Origin: Fimbriimonadales bacterium
Lineage (GTDB): Bacteria; Armatimonadota; Fimbriimonadia; Fimbriimonadales; ATM1
DNA: 64,000 nucleotides
Direction of reading: 5' to 3'
NCBI GenBank assembly: GCA_035559795.1
Contig: DATMAR010000003.1
Coordinates: 248,001-312,000 of the forward strand
How positions within the stretch are numbered: the stretch's first letter is position 1; every line of letters starts with the position of its first letter. The notes below the pieces were generated by a model. The model had not been told where the DNA came from and did not search any database. It saw only the letters and a program-made list of their open reading frames with translations. The translations under genes were made by a program, and so were the position numbers. Below are positions 1-9,133 of this stretch, piece by piece.

Positions 1-2
1 CT

Positions 3-1223
3 AACGGACAAGAAGCGTTTCGTTGGACACAAACGGCCGGCATGGTTGGTTTAGGAGACCTTTCTGGTGGCGGTTTTTCCAGTACGGCTTCCGGTGTATC
101 ATGGGATGGCACGGTTGTTGTAGGTCAAGGCTACTCAGCGAACGGGTTTGAAGCGTTTCGGTGGACAGCAGCAACGGGAATGGTTGGTTTAGGAGACCTT
201 CCTGGCGGTGGTTTTTCTAGCATAGCGCTCGCTGTGTCAGAAGATGGCTCAGTAATCGTCGGTTCTGGTTACTTAGGGAATGGGTTTGAAGCGTTTCGGT
301 GGACGGAAACAACAGGAATGGTTGGTTTGGGGGATCTTCCTGGTGGCAATTTTTCCGAGGCATATGGTGTATCGGCAGATGGCTCGGTTGTTGTTGGTCG
401 AGGCACATCAGCAAACGGTTATGAAGCCTTTCGTTGGACGTGGCTAGAAGGAATGGTTGGGTTAGGAGACCTTCCTGATGGCGGTTTTGATAGCAGGGCA
501 CACAGTGTATCAGGAGATGGTTCGGTGATTGTGGGTCAAGCCTTCTCATCGAACGGTTATGAAGCGTTTATTTGGGATTCCGTATATGGTATGCGGAGTG
601 TCTCGGATTGGCTGAAAGCGAACGGTGTGTCCGTTCCTCCTGGTTGGGTTTTAGGCACTGCCTATGACGTTGCAGTGCATAATGGCTTTGCAATAGTAGT
701 GGGTACGGGTTGGAATCCATCAGGTCAAACGGAAGCTTGGATTGCGAGGGTTCCCCTTTCTACGACACTTCAACCTGAAGCGTTTGTAATCGTGCGAGGA
801 GAACTCGTTCAGGGGGGGTTGAACGAACTTCTCCTAAGCGACGATAAAAAACTCTTTATCAAACGTCCACGCAGCATAAGCCTTACTGGTGTGCAAATCA
901 TGCTCGACGTAAAAAGCCATTTCGAGGGAACGAATGTTACGAAGCTAGGATTTACCCTCGAAACAGCCTCTTCGGAAGGGGGGGCAAATCAGAAGGTTCT
1001 CTTCAAAAACTATCAAACAGGCACTTTCGAAGAAGTAGATTCGAGAACGGCGACATTTAGCGATTCTACTGCTCAAATCATAATTTCCGAAAATCCCTCT
1101 CGCTTCGTTCATCCTCAAACGGGCGAAGTGTACGCACGCATCGTTTGGACCAAAACAGGCTTTGTCCCCGCGAATTGGATGACCGCCGCAGACTTCGTAG
1201 CTTGGCAGATTTGGAGCCAATGA
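3..1223 (+). CDS. HAF-repeat protein, 5' end outside the window
   Basis: The reading frame is open to the left edge, and codons 3-41 already encode the end of another repeat (NGQEAFRWTQTAG), so the gene starts upstream of the window. It holds four near-identical units of 45-46 residues beginning MVGLGDL at 42, 180, 318 and 453. Each contains a GVS.DGS.VVG segment and an EAFRWT segment, the hallmark of the HAF family of extracellular repeat proteins. A C-terminal region of about 200 residues without repeats follows. These proteins are usually exported and probably fold as a beta-propeller; the ligand is unknown. No signal peptide can be seen because the start is missing. Confidence 0.85.
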   Translation, partial: NGQEAFRWTQTAGMVGLGDLSGGGFSSTASGVSWDGTVVVGQGYSANGFEAFRWTAATGMVGLGDLPGGGFSSIALAVSEDGSVIVGSGYLGNGFEAFRWTETTGMVGLGDLPGGNFSEAYGVSADGSVVVGRGTSANGYEAFRWTWLEGMVGLGDLPDGGFDSRAHSVSGDGSVIVGQAFSSNGYEAFIWDSVYGMRSVSDWLKANGVSVPPGWVLGTAYDVAVHNGFAIVVGTGWNPSGQTEAWIARVPLSTTLQPEAFVIVRGELVQGGLNELLLSDDKKLFIKRPRSISLTGVQIMLDVKSHFEGTNVTKLGFTLETASSEGGANQKVLFKNYQTGTFEEVDSRTATFSDSTAQIIISENPSRFVHPQTGEVYARIVWTKTGFVPANWMTAADFVAWQIWSQ

Positions 1224-1870
1224 TTTGCTTCACCTCCGTTTCTCTTTTGCTAAGGAATACACCATTGTGAATTAGAACGCCCGGTTTGCTTCGATTGAAC
1301 GGGTGAACCTTCTCTCGTTCCCAAACTCCGTCTCGTTCCCAAACTTCGTTTCTCTCGTTCCCAAACTCCCTTTAGGAAACGCACATGTTATTTACGAGAA
1401 GCCGCAATCGCGCCTCACGGCGCTCCTACATTTCATTATTCGGTTCACCTGCGAGCGCTCCTACAATTTCATGTTCTAGCGGTTCCCCTTCAAGCGAAGC
1501 GAAGAGGGGAAACCTATAAGGAGGGGGTCAAAATAAAAAAAACCTATAAACTACATCCCCCCCTTTTTCATGCCTCAACTGCTTTTCATGCCTCAACAGC
1601 TCCTGCTGTTGAGGCTTTTCCCCTCATCACTCCGATATGGAAGAAAAAAACACAACGCATACATAGCATAAAAAGTTTTCCAGAAACCCCCTCCGTAGGG
1701 TTCCCCCTGCTTCGCAAGGGGAACCGGTTTTTCTTAGATACATGCGTTCCCAAACAGAGTTTGGGAACGAGAAAATGAAACTTCTTAGTTTTGGTTTTTG
1801 TAAAAAATGTTATTTCCTTTAAGCCCCCCCCTTGGTTCGCAAGGGGAGTCGCAAGTCTAAAGCCTCGCCA
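1224..1870. repeat. Gene-free stretch packed with interspersed repeats
   Basis: No credible gene lies here. It carries three tandem half-copies of a CGTTCCCAAAC motif (about 1312-1382), a GCGCC-type repeat near 1405-1430 with a second short copy near 1455, and both ends of a bipartite element (about 1484-1533 and 1688-1733). It also holds a perfect palindrome at 1745-1769 and a C8 run at 1824-1831. The same motifs recur in other gaps of this window. It separates the convergent HAF gene and atpC. Confidence 0.8.
1745..1769. repeat. Palindromic repeat, family A, spacer AGA
   Basis: An 11-base arm CGTTCCCAAAC is followed by AGA and then by its exact reverse complement. Three more copies with identical arms and different spacers lie at 20626, 20895 and 20968. 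Confidence 0.9.
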
Positions 1871-2266
1871 TCATGCCCCAGCGACTTTCAGACGATTCAA
1901 TGCGCGTTCTATCGCCGCTTGTGCGCGTACAATATTGACATCTTTTTCTTCGAGACGTTTTCTCGCGCGTTCTAAGGCTGCGCGAGCGCGTTCTATATCG
2001 ATCTCTTCGGCTCTTTCTGCAGCGTCCGCGAGCACAATCACCCTATCGCCGCTCGCTTCCAAAAATCCCCCCGCAACTGCAACTTTCTGGTCGCGCCCCC
2101 CCGCATCTCGAAACTTCAGAGCACCGATTTTCAGTTGTGAGACGAAAGGTTCATGACCAGCGAGAATCCCGAAATAACCTTCTACACCCGGAGCCACGAG
2201 CGATTCCGCAACTTCGTCTACTACGATGCGATCCGGAGAAACTACGGAAAGTTGGAACATGGACAT
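1871..2266 (-). CDS. atpC: F1F0 ATP synthase epsilon subunit
   Basis: The protein has 131 residues, the usual epsilon length. It has an N-terminal beta-sandwich (FQLSVVSPDRIVVDEVAESLVAPG, with a GxFGIL-type segment GYFGIL) and a C-terminal helical hairpin rich in Arg, Glu and Ala from about residue 85. Epsilon sits in the central stalk, couples rotation to catalysis and inhibits ATP hydrolysis. It starts 6 nt after the atpD stop with no clear Shine-Dalgarno sequence, which suggests translational coupling. A second Met two codons on (2260) is the alternative start. Confidence 0.95.
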   Translation of the reverse strand: MSMFQLSVVSPDRIVVDEVAESLVAPGVEGYFGILAGHEPFVSQLKIGALKFRDAGGRDQKVAVAGGFLEASGDRVIVLADAAERAEEIDIERARAALERARKRLEEKDVNIVRAQAAIERALNRLKVAGA

Positions 2267-2272
2267 AAGAAA

Positions 2273-3733
<1,461 letters not shown>

Positions 3734-3743
3734 CTAAATGGAA

Positions 3744-3762
3744 TTTTTAGACACTCTAAAAA
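3744..3762 (-). promoter_or_regulatory. Inverted repeat in the atpD leader
   Basis: Perfect 8-base arms (TTTTTAGA and TCTAAAAA) surround a CAC spacer. It lies between a good -10 hexamer at 3792-3797 and the atpD Shine-Dalgarno, so it falls in the 5' untranslated region. It could be an operator or a weak hairpin; the partner is unknown. Confidence 0.4.
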
Positions 3763-3791
3763 TAGCGAATTTAAAACAATTCGAAAGCGGA

Positions 3792-3797
3792 ATTATA
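3792..3797 (-). promoter_or_regulatory. Candidate -10 element for atpDC
   Basis: A consensus TATAAT on the minus strand lies about 80 nt before the atpD start. I see no convincing -35 element. Confidence 0.4.
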
Positions 3798-3822
3798 CCT
3801 ATTCCCTAAAAAGACTTTTTCC

Positions 3823-4392
3823 CTAAAAGACTTTCTTTGGTGTTTCTGGTTTCGGATTCGCGTTATTTTTTCCGTTTCGTTTAGGAGAAGGCGTATACCC
3901 TGGAGTTATCTCTTCGGGGACATAGACTGCGCGTCCCACCGTATGCCATGGGTAAGCAGGGTTGTTGTCGAGTTGCCACGTGCCGCTGTCACCGTTTTCG
4001 TCATATTCACCGAAGATTAGTGCTATTCCTCTACCTTTCCAAATTGCTTGCATATCACCGCCGAACCATTGAAGGTACCGCCATTTTCCTTCGATGACGG
4101 CTCGTGGAAGGCGTCCGTTTTCATCACGCGCTCCGAACCATACCGTGCGTCCCATTCCCTGGAATTCCTTTCGAACCCGCCCTTGCAAATCTATCTTCCC
4201 CTCGAAATTCACGAGCATGAGGGTTCCCCGGAAGGTCATCTCGACCCGCCCTTCTCCTTCGAGGCGGAAACTGCCTAAACCTGCTTTCAGCCGTAAAGTT
4301 CCGTATTTCGGCTGCTCACGAGTCGGAGACGGGGACTGCCCGACAAGAAAACTAAAAGCAGCGAGCAGAAAGAGAAGAATTATTTTTCTCAT
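3823..4392 (-). CDS. Exported protein of unknown function
   Basis: The protein has 189 residues with a clear signal peptide (basic MRK, hydrophobic IILLFLLAAFSFLVG, then a Ser/Pro-rich stretch). The mature part contains short beta-type segments (GTLRLKAGLGSFRLEGEGRV and similar) and a WQLDNNPAYPWHTVGRAVYVP segment, and it ends in a Pro/Lys/Asn-rich tail. I do not recognise the family. It lies 110 bp upstream of atpD on the same strand, but a promoter-like element in the gap argues for separate transcription. Confidence 0.7.
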   Translation of the reverse strand: MRKIILLFLLAAFSFLVGQSPSPTREQPKYGTLRLKAGLGSFRLEGEGRVEMTFRGTLMLVNFEGKIDLQGRVRKEFQGMGRTVWFGARDENGRLPRAVIEGKWRYLQWFGGDMQAIWKGRGIALIFGEYDENGDSGTWQLDNNPAYPWHTVGRAVYVPEEITPGYTPSPKRNGKNNANPKPETPKKVF

Positions 4393-4559
4393 GAAAAGAT
4401 GACGAATCTATTTTACCGGACGCCGAGTGCTTTCAGGTTACACCAGCCATTTATACGGTCTAAAGTCGGTTGCCTTTGCTTTTTTCCGAGAATGCTTGTC
4501 CTGTGTGGAAAAGGCAGGAACGATAAATAGTTGGAGAAAAATCCCAGATTTTTCCAAAA

Positions 4560-4575
4560 TATGACAACTGTCATA
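4560..4575. promoter_or_regulatory. Operator-like palindrome
   Basis: Seven-base arms TATGACA and TGTCATA surround a 2-nt spacer. It sits about 140 nt upstream of the monohaem cytochrome gene, in an otherwise featureless 320-bp divergent intergenic region (4393-4713). The spacing suits a dimeric regulator, but I cannot name it. Confidence 0.35.
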
Positions 4576-4713
4576 GAAGGCAATTTTGTAAGAGTAGATA
4601 TTAAGAAAGGATTCCCAGGGATTCTTCGTAAAAACCCATACATAATCAAGAGCGCAGAAAACTTACAGAGAAGCGAATTACGGGGGGTTCCGGGAATCCA
4701 AAGGAGAATAAAA

Positions 4714-5049
4714 ATGAGAAACTTGATTGCGATTTTCATTGTTGCCCTTATGGCAGTTTCCGCCCTTGCCCTTTCGGGGTATCTGAAGGTTTTTGTCAAA
4801 ACGTATGAAATAAAGAAAGGCTCGGCATTGGACAAAGCGAAATGTTTAGTTTGCCACACAGATAAGGCTGGAAAGAAAGTCAACCGGTATGGCGCTGATT
4901 TGCAAAAAGCGCTTCGTGAGGCTGGCACTAAGACTTTGTCCGAAAAAATTCTTTCCCAGGTAGAAAATCTCGATTCGGATGGCGACGGAGTTAAAAATTT
5001 GGCAGAGATCAAAGGCGATACTCTCCCCGGCGATCCGAAGAGTAAATAA
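4714..5049 (+). CDS. Exported monohaem c-type protein with calcium-binding loop
   Basis: I chose the ATG at 4714 because AAAGGAG lies 7 nt upstream and a signal peptide (MRNLIAIFIVALMAVSALA) follows at once. The 111-residue product has one haem-binding CLVCH at residues 44-48 and a DSDGDGVKNLAE loop near residue 87 that looks like an EF-hand or thrombospondin-type calcium site. It aligns along its length with the first half of the protein at 7920-8702, so the two are duplicates flanking the tetrahaem-NrfD genes. It is probably a periplasmic electron carrier. Confidence 0.8.
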   Translation: MRNLIAIFIVALMAVSALALSGYLKVFVKTYEIKKGSALDKAKCLVCHTDKAGKKVNRYGADLQKALREAGTKTLSEKILSQVENLDSDGDGVKNLAEIKGDTLPGDPKSK

Positions 5050-5091
5050 AAACCATTTTCGAAATTACATAACAAGGAGGTGTAAGTCAAG

Positions 5092-5268
5092 GTGCCTTTG
5101 TGCGGCTATGATATAAACCGTACGAACTCATTAGAGTTTGATTTCGCGAAGGCGCACATTTCCTATCGGGGGGGCACTACTTTTGTGGTTTGGTACATCC
5201 AACGAAGAAAACGAACTGATATTGGAACTCATCTTGAAATTTCTAAAAATTCGACTTTGATGCCCTGA
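5092..5268 (+). CDS. Possible 58-residue protein of unknown function
   Basis: A GTG-started frame of 58 codons is open in the 366-bp gap between two cytochrome genes. AAGGAGG at 5074-5080 precedes it at a rather long spacing of 11 nt. The predicted product begins MPLCGYDINRTNSLEF and has a central VVWYIQRRKR segment. I recognise no family. A perfect hairpin follows 16 nt after the stop. It could instead be a structured RNA, since the first 70 nt contain short complementary segments. Confidence 0.35.
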   Translation: MPLCGYDINRTNSLEFDFAKAHISYRGGTTFVVWYIQRRKRTDIGTHLEISKNSTLMP

Positions 5269-5284
5269 CCCCTCTCACGAAAAA

Positions 5285-5313
5285 CGAGAAGGCGGTGAAA
5301 CACCGCCTTCTCG
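5285..5313. terminator. Perfect 13-bp hairpin
   Basis: The stem CGAGAAGGCGGTG pairs with its exact complement around an AAA loop. The plus strand continues with an A-run and the minus strand with five T, so a classic U-tract exists only on the minus strand. It most likely ends or protects the short transcript at 5092-5268. Confidence 0.5.
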
Positions 5314-5415
5314 CAAAAAAAACTGGAAGATTTAGTAAACATTAAAGAAATAGAAATATAGGTCGAATTGTCTTAAATGTTTCGTTAACTTTTCGAAAAA
5401 CATGGGTTTGAAAAA

Positions 5416-5844
5416 ATGAGACCGCAAGTATCGCGACTGTTAGTGCTTTTTGCTTTGCTTTTACTCGGTTTCATTTTTCTATGGACTTGGACGACTCCAG
5501 AAAGTTTCGGAGAATATGGCTTTTTCCGAGGAGATGCCCTAAAAGAAATTCAAGCGCAACCTCCTAAATTTGCAGGAAAACAAGCTTGCCTGGATTGTCA
5601 TTCGGACTTGGAAGAAAGCACCCAGCATTTTCAAGTCGGAGTGAGTTGTGAAACCTGTCATGGTCCTGCATTGGAGCATGTAAAAGATTTCGAAAAATTC
5701 AAACCGTCTATTCCAGAGAAACGAGAATTTTGCGGAAGATGCCACGGAAAGAATATAGCGCGACCATCCGATTTTCCTCAGATTGATTTATCGGAACATA
5801 ACCCATCGGAACCGTGCACCTCTTGCCATGCCATCCACGAATAA
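5416..5844 (+). CDS. Membrane-anchored tetrahaem cytochrome c
   Basis: The 142 residues comprise an N-terminal anchor helix (about residues 8-25) and four CxxCH sites at 58-62, 78-82, 106-110 and 134-138, with further His residues as possible distal ligands. The product should face the periplasm. It is followed after 3 nt by the Fe-S subunit gene and then by an NrfD-type gene. The order resembles NrfBCD and DsrJOP, in which a multihaem protein exchanges electrons with a quinone-reactive membrane pair. No catalytic subunit gene is adjacent. Confidence 0.85.
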   Translation: MRPQVSRLLVLFALLLLGFIFLWTWTTPESFGEYGFFRGDALKEIQAQPPKFAGKQACLDCHSDLEESTQHFQVGVSCETCHGPALEHVKDFEKFKPSIPEKREFCGRCHGKNIARPSDFPQIDLSEHNPSEPCTSCHAIHE

Positions 5845-5847
5845 ATC

Positions 5848-6657
5848 ATGAACGAAGAAATAGAAAATAAAGAAGAGAAGAATACAATAACACGAGGGGA
5901 GTTTCTTGCATCCCTTTTCCGCTCGGTGCTTTTGATTGCACTCGGGGCTGTCGGCTGGAATTGGTGGGTGAGGGTTACACGGCGAATTGCGCATTGGAAA
6001 CCTAAACTTCACGAATCAGGGTTTCCGAATTCACCATGGTATAGCATGGCGATAGATATTGAAGCATGCATCGGATGCGGATTGTGTGTGGATGCATGCT
6101 GTAAAGAAAATAATGTCCCCCCCGGTCATTTCCGAACGTGGGTTGAACGCTACATCGTCAAGATGGATGGCTCGGTCGTAATAACGTCTCCGAACGGAGG
6201 TCGCGATGGTTTTCCCCCCGACAATATCCCCGAAGAGCAAATAGCGAAAGCCTTCTACGTTCCAAAACTTTGCAATCAGTGTGACCAAACTCCCTGCACA
6301 CAAGTATGCCCGGTGGGGGCTACATTCCAAACGCAAGACGGAGTCGTGTTAGTAGATAAAGATTGGTGCATCGGATGTCGCTACTGCATCCAAGCGTGTC
6401 CTTACGGTTCTCGTTTTTTCAATCCGCAAACGCAAACTGCCGATAAATGTACATTGTGCTATCACCGAATTAAAAAAGGTTTAGTTCCTGCATGCGTGGA
6501 GGTATGCCCTGTGCATGCCCGCATATTCGGTGACGTATCCGACCCTGAAAGTGAGATTTCTAAATTCATCAGAAAAAATCAAGTAATGGTTTTAAAACCT
6601 CATTTGCGCACTGGCGCAAAAGTCGCATACAAAGGGCTCAGCAAGGAGGTCGTATAA
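5848..6657 (+). CDS. Four-cluster ferredoxin subunit of a quinone oxidoreductase (NrfC/DsrO-like)
   Basis: The 269 residues start with a hydrophobic anchor (about 24-42) preceded by TRGEFLASLF, which resembles a Tat signal but lacks the twin arginine. Cysteine groups for four Fe-S clusters are visible: CIGCGLCVDACC, CNQCDQTPCTQVCPVG, CIGCRYCIQACPYG and CTLCYHRIKKGLVPACVEVCPVHA. This is the DmsB/NrfC/PsrB pattern. It should pass electrons between the NrfD-type quinone site and the tetrahaem cytochrome. The gene is tightly spaced with both neighbours. Confidence 0.92.
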   Translation: MNEEIENKEEKNTITRGEFLASLFRSVLLIALGAVGWNWWVRVTRRIAHWKPKLHESGFPNSPWYSMAIDIEACIGCGLCVDACCKENNVPPGHFRTWVERYIVKMDGSVVITSPNGGRDGFPPDNIPEEQIAKAFYVPKLCNQCDQTPCTQVCPVGATFQTQDGVVLVDKDWCIGCRYCIQACPYGSRFFNPQTQTADKCTLCYHRIKKGLVPACVEVCPVHARIFGDVSDPESEISKFIRKNQVMVLKPHLRTGAKVAYKGLSKEVV

Positions 6658-6661
6658 CAAG

Positions 6662-7882
6662 ATGTTTTTAGATTTCGCGAATGGCTTAGCGCAAGTTGCC
6701 GGCTCGAAAGGTTATGTATATCCTAACGAAGCAGAACTCCATTGGAGCATTCTTATCGTAATCTATCCGTATTTGACGGGACTCGTTGCAGGTGCCTTTA
6801 TTCTCGCTTCGCTCGTTCGCGTTTTCAATGTAGAAGCCGTAAGACCGACTTACAGGCTTTCCTTACTTACTGCCTTAGCGTTTTTGATTGTTGCCCCCTT
6901 TCCGCTCATTGCACATTTAGGACATCCGGAACGAGCGTTCGAAATCATGATAACTCCACATTTGTCGTCGGCGATGGCGGTGTTCGGGTTCGTTTATTTA
7001 TGGTATCTGATGGTGGTTCTGCTTCTCGAAATATGGTTCGATTATCGCAAAGATATCGTTCTTATCGCAAAATCTTCGAAAGGTTTCAAGAAAATATTTT
7101 ATTCCATCTTGACACTCGGAGTTATGGATATCTCCGAAGATGCGCTTCGATTCGACGACAAGGCCGGAAGAATCATTACGATTATCGGAATTCCGTCTGC
7201 GATCTTACTGCATGGCTATGTCGGATTCATTTTTGGTTCTTTGAAAGCGAACCCATGGTGGTCGAGTGTTGCCATGCCGGTGATATTTTTACTTTCAGCG
7301 ATTGTTTCCGGAGTAGCGTTGGTCACTGTTCTTTATTTCATTACCTCATGGTGGCGAAAACATCCTCTCGATATGAAGTGTCTCGACACTATGGGAAAAT
7401 TCCTAATGTATGCTCTTATTGTCGATTTTGCTTCCGAACTCCTCGACGGTGTGCATCGCTTATACGAAGCAGGCGAATGGTTTAGTATCTTAACTCTTCT
7501 CGCTTCCGGGTATCTCTATCAGACGATTTTCATCATGCAGTTATTTTTGGGAACTTTAGTTCCCCTTGCTGCTTTGGCTTGGCTGCAATTCTTCCGTACT
7601 TCAGAACGAACTCGCAAAGGCGTATATTTCTTCGGAAGCATTCTCGTGCTTATCGGAGTATTTTTCATGCGTTGGAACGTCGTAATCGGTGGGCAACTTT
7701 TTTCGAAAAGCCTTCACGGGCTTACGACCTATAAATTAGAACTCGTGGGTCGTGAAGGAGGTGCAGTGGCAATGGTGATCATGTTGCTTCCGTTCCTTCT
7801 TCTTTGGATTCTCGCCCGAGTATTGCCGCCGTGGGAGACGACATCTCGACACGAGCCCACCTTAGCAAAGAACGTAGCATGA
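6662..7882 (+). CDS. NrfD/PsrC-type quinol-oxidising membrane subunit
   Basis: The 406 residues form about ten membrane helices and match the NrfD/PsrC/DsrP family in size and layout, including a FPLIAHLGHPERAFE segment typical of it. It follows the Fe-S gene after 4 nt (AAGGAGGTCG at the end of that gene supplies the ribosome site). The family binds quinone near the periplasmic face and partners a ferredoxin subunit. Direction of electron flow and the final partner cannot be read from sequence. Confidence 0.9.
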   Translation: MFLDFANGLAQVAGSKGYVYPNEAELHWSILIVIYPYLTGLVAGAFILASLVRVFNVEAVRPTYRLSLLTALAFLIVAPFPLIAHLGHPERAFEIMITPHLSSAMAVFGFVYLWYLMVVLLLEIWFDYRKDIVLIAKSSKGFKKIFYSILTLGVMDISEDALRFDDKAGRIITIIGIPSAILLHGYVGFIFGSLKANPWWSSVAMPVIFLLSAIVSGVALVTVLYFITSWWRKHPLDMKCLDTMGKFLMYALIVDFASELLDGVHRLYEAGEWFSILTLLASGYLYQTIFIMQLFLGTLVPLAALAWLQFFRTSERTRKGVYFFGSILVLIGVFFMRWNVVIGGQLFSKSLHGLTTYKLELVGREGGAVAMVIMLLPFLLLWILARVLPPWETTSRHEPTLAKNVA

Positions 7883-7919
7883 TAACTCAGGTAGGATGTG
7901 AACTCGAGGAGGTGAAAAC

Positions 7920-8702
7920 ATGAGGAAACCGTTCATCGTTTGTGCAATGCTGTTTGGTTCGTTCTTTGCATCGGATGTAAAAGCGTCGTCTGAATTTTTG
8001 GATACGTTTTTAAAGAATTACAAATTGTCGGAATCTTCGAAACTGGCAGAACATTCGTGCGGAATTTGCCATGTTTCGGATTCTGATTTTACTATGAATC
8101 CGTATGGAAAACAATTGCGCGAAAAAATGGCGGCGGCCGGAGCCGATAGGGTTACTGAGGAAATTCTAAAAGAAGTAGAAAATTTAGATGCGGATGGCGA
8201 TGGCGTCTCCAATCTCGAAGCGATTACTTCCGATAAATTACCTGGTGGGGAAGGCAAAGTCGCCGCTCCCACCGTCAAGCCCCCCCCAAAGCCTCTGATC
8301 CCTAAAAACGCTTTTCATCCTGCAGTCGTCCATTTTCCGATTGCTCTGTTTCTCGCTGCCCTCGTTCTCGATTTGTACGGGTTGATTCGCAAAGATAAAA
8401 CCTTCCTCTTCGCTGGTTGGTACAACCTCCTTTTCGCCGCCATAAGCGCTGTCGTTGCATCACTCACGGGTGTTGCGGCAGGAGTCATGTTAAGAGTCCC
8501 TCTCCGAGGACTCATCGCTCAGCACATGGCTTATGCTCTTGCGGCTGCTTTCGTCATGTGGATGATGGTTGCGTTGCGTGTTCATCGCCATCAGAAAATG
8601 AACGTTCCCCTTCGAGTTCTCTACTTTGCCCTCGCAGTAGTAGGTCTCGTTACCCTCGTATGGGCTGGACACTTAGGAGGTGTTTACGTTTACGGGGAAT
8701 AA
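7920..8702 (+). CDS. Monohaem EF-hand protein fused to a DUF2231 membrane domain
   Basis: A signal peptide (to about residue 22) is followed by a haem site CGICH at 47-51 and a DADGDGVSNLEA calcium-type loop. From about residue 122 there is a four-helix DUF2231 domain beginning NAFHPAVVHFPIALF. The first half is a duplicate of the protein at 4714-5049. DUF2231 domains often sit beside or within haem proteins. GAGGAGGTG lies just before the ATG. It is probably a membrane-tethered electron carrier of the same respiratory cluster. Confidence 0.85.
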   Translation: MRKPFIVCAMLFGSFFASDVKASSEFLDTFLKNYKLSESSKLAEHSCGICHVSDSDFTMNPYGKQLREKMAAAGADRVTEEILKEVENLDADGDGVSNLEAITSDKLPGGEGKVAAPTVKPPPKPLIPKNAFHPAVVHFPIALFLAALVLDLYGLIRKDKTFLFAGWYNLLFAAISAVVASLTGVAAGVMLRVPLRGLIAQHMAYALAAAFVMWMMVALRVHRHQKMNVPLRVLYFALAVVGLVTLVWAGHLGGVYVYGE

Positions 8703-8733
8703 ATCACATTTATAGGCTAAAATTAAACAATCG

Positions 8734-9114
8734 ATGAAAGGCGCAATCATAGCCGTAATAATCGCCCTTGCTGGAATTGGAGTAGGTATTTACTCATTCG
8801 TCGCTAATACGAGCCCCTATGTAACGGCAAAGGAAGCCTCGGCTATGCCAGGCGAATACGTCCATGTGGCAGGGAAAATACTGCACGAAACTGCGCAGTA
8901 CGACATCGCGAATTCCCTTTTCCGATTCGAAATCGTGGACGATCAAGGGGATAAACTGCGCGTGATTTACAAAGGGCAAAAGCCAGGTAATTTCGACTCA
9001 GCACCCAAAGCCTCCGTTGCAGGGCGATTTATGGATGGCGCTTTTCAAGCAGACGAAATCAAAACACAGTGCCCCAGCAAATACGAAACGGATTCGACTT
9101 ACAATCCCAAATAA
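8734..9114 (+). CDS. ccmE: Haem chaperone CcmE, cysteine (CxxxY) type
   Basis: The 126 residues comprise an N-terminal anchor and an OB-fold domain with the CcmE pattern (EYVHVAGKILHETAQYD, LFRFEIVDDQGDKLRVIYKG, SVAGRFMDGAFQADEI). Most bacterial CcmE proteins bind haem through the His of HxxxY; here the site is CPSKY, with Cys113 and Tyr117. That is the CxxxY variant known from archaea and some sulfate reducers. It hands haem to CcmF, encoded 19 bp downstream. A TAAAAT lies 10 nt before the start codon. Confidence 0.88.
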   Translation: MKGAIIAVIIALAGIGVGIYSFVANTSPYVTAKEASAMPGEYVHVAGKILHETAQYDIANSLFRFEIVDDQGDKLRVIYKGQKPGNFDSAPKASVAGRFMDGAFQADEIKTQCPSKYETDSTYNPK

Positions 9115-9133
9115 TCGTGCTTAATTTAATTTC

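Noticed and set aside
42-590. CRISPR-like periodicity
   Set aside because: The 138-bp units are in-frame protein repeats without alternating unique spacers.
4413-5090. 225-codon minus-strand frame over the monohaem cytochrome gene
   Set aside because: The plus-strand frame has signal peptide, haem motif and ribosome site; the minus frame has none and is its shadow.
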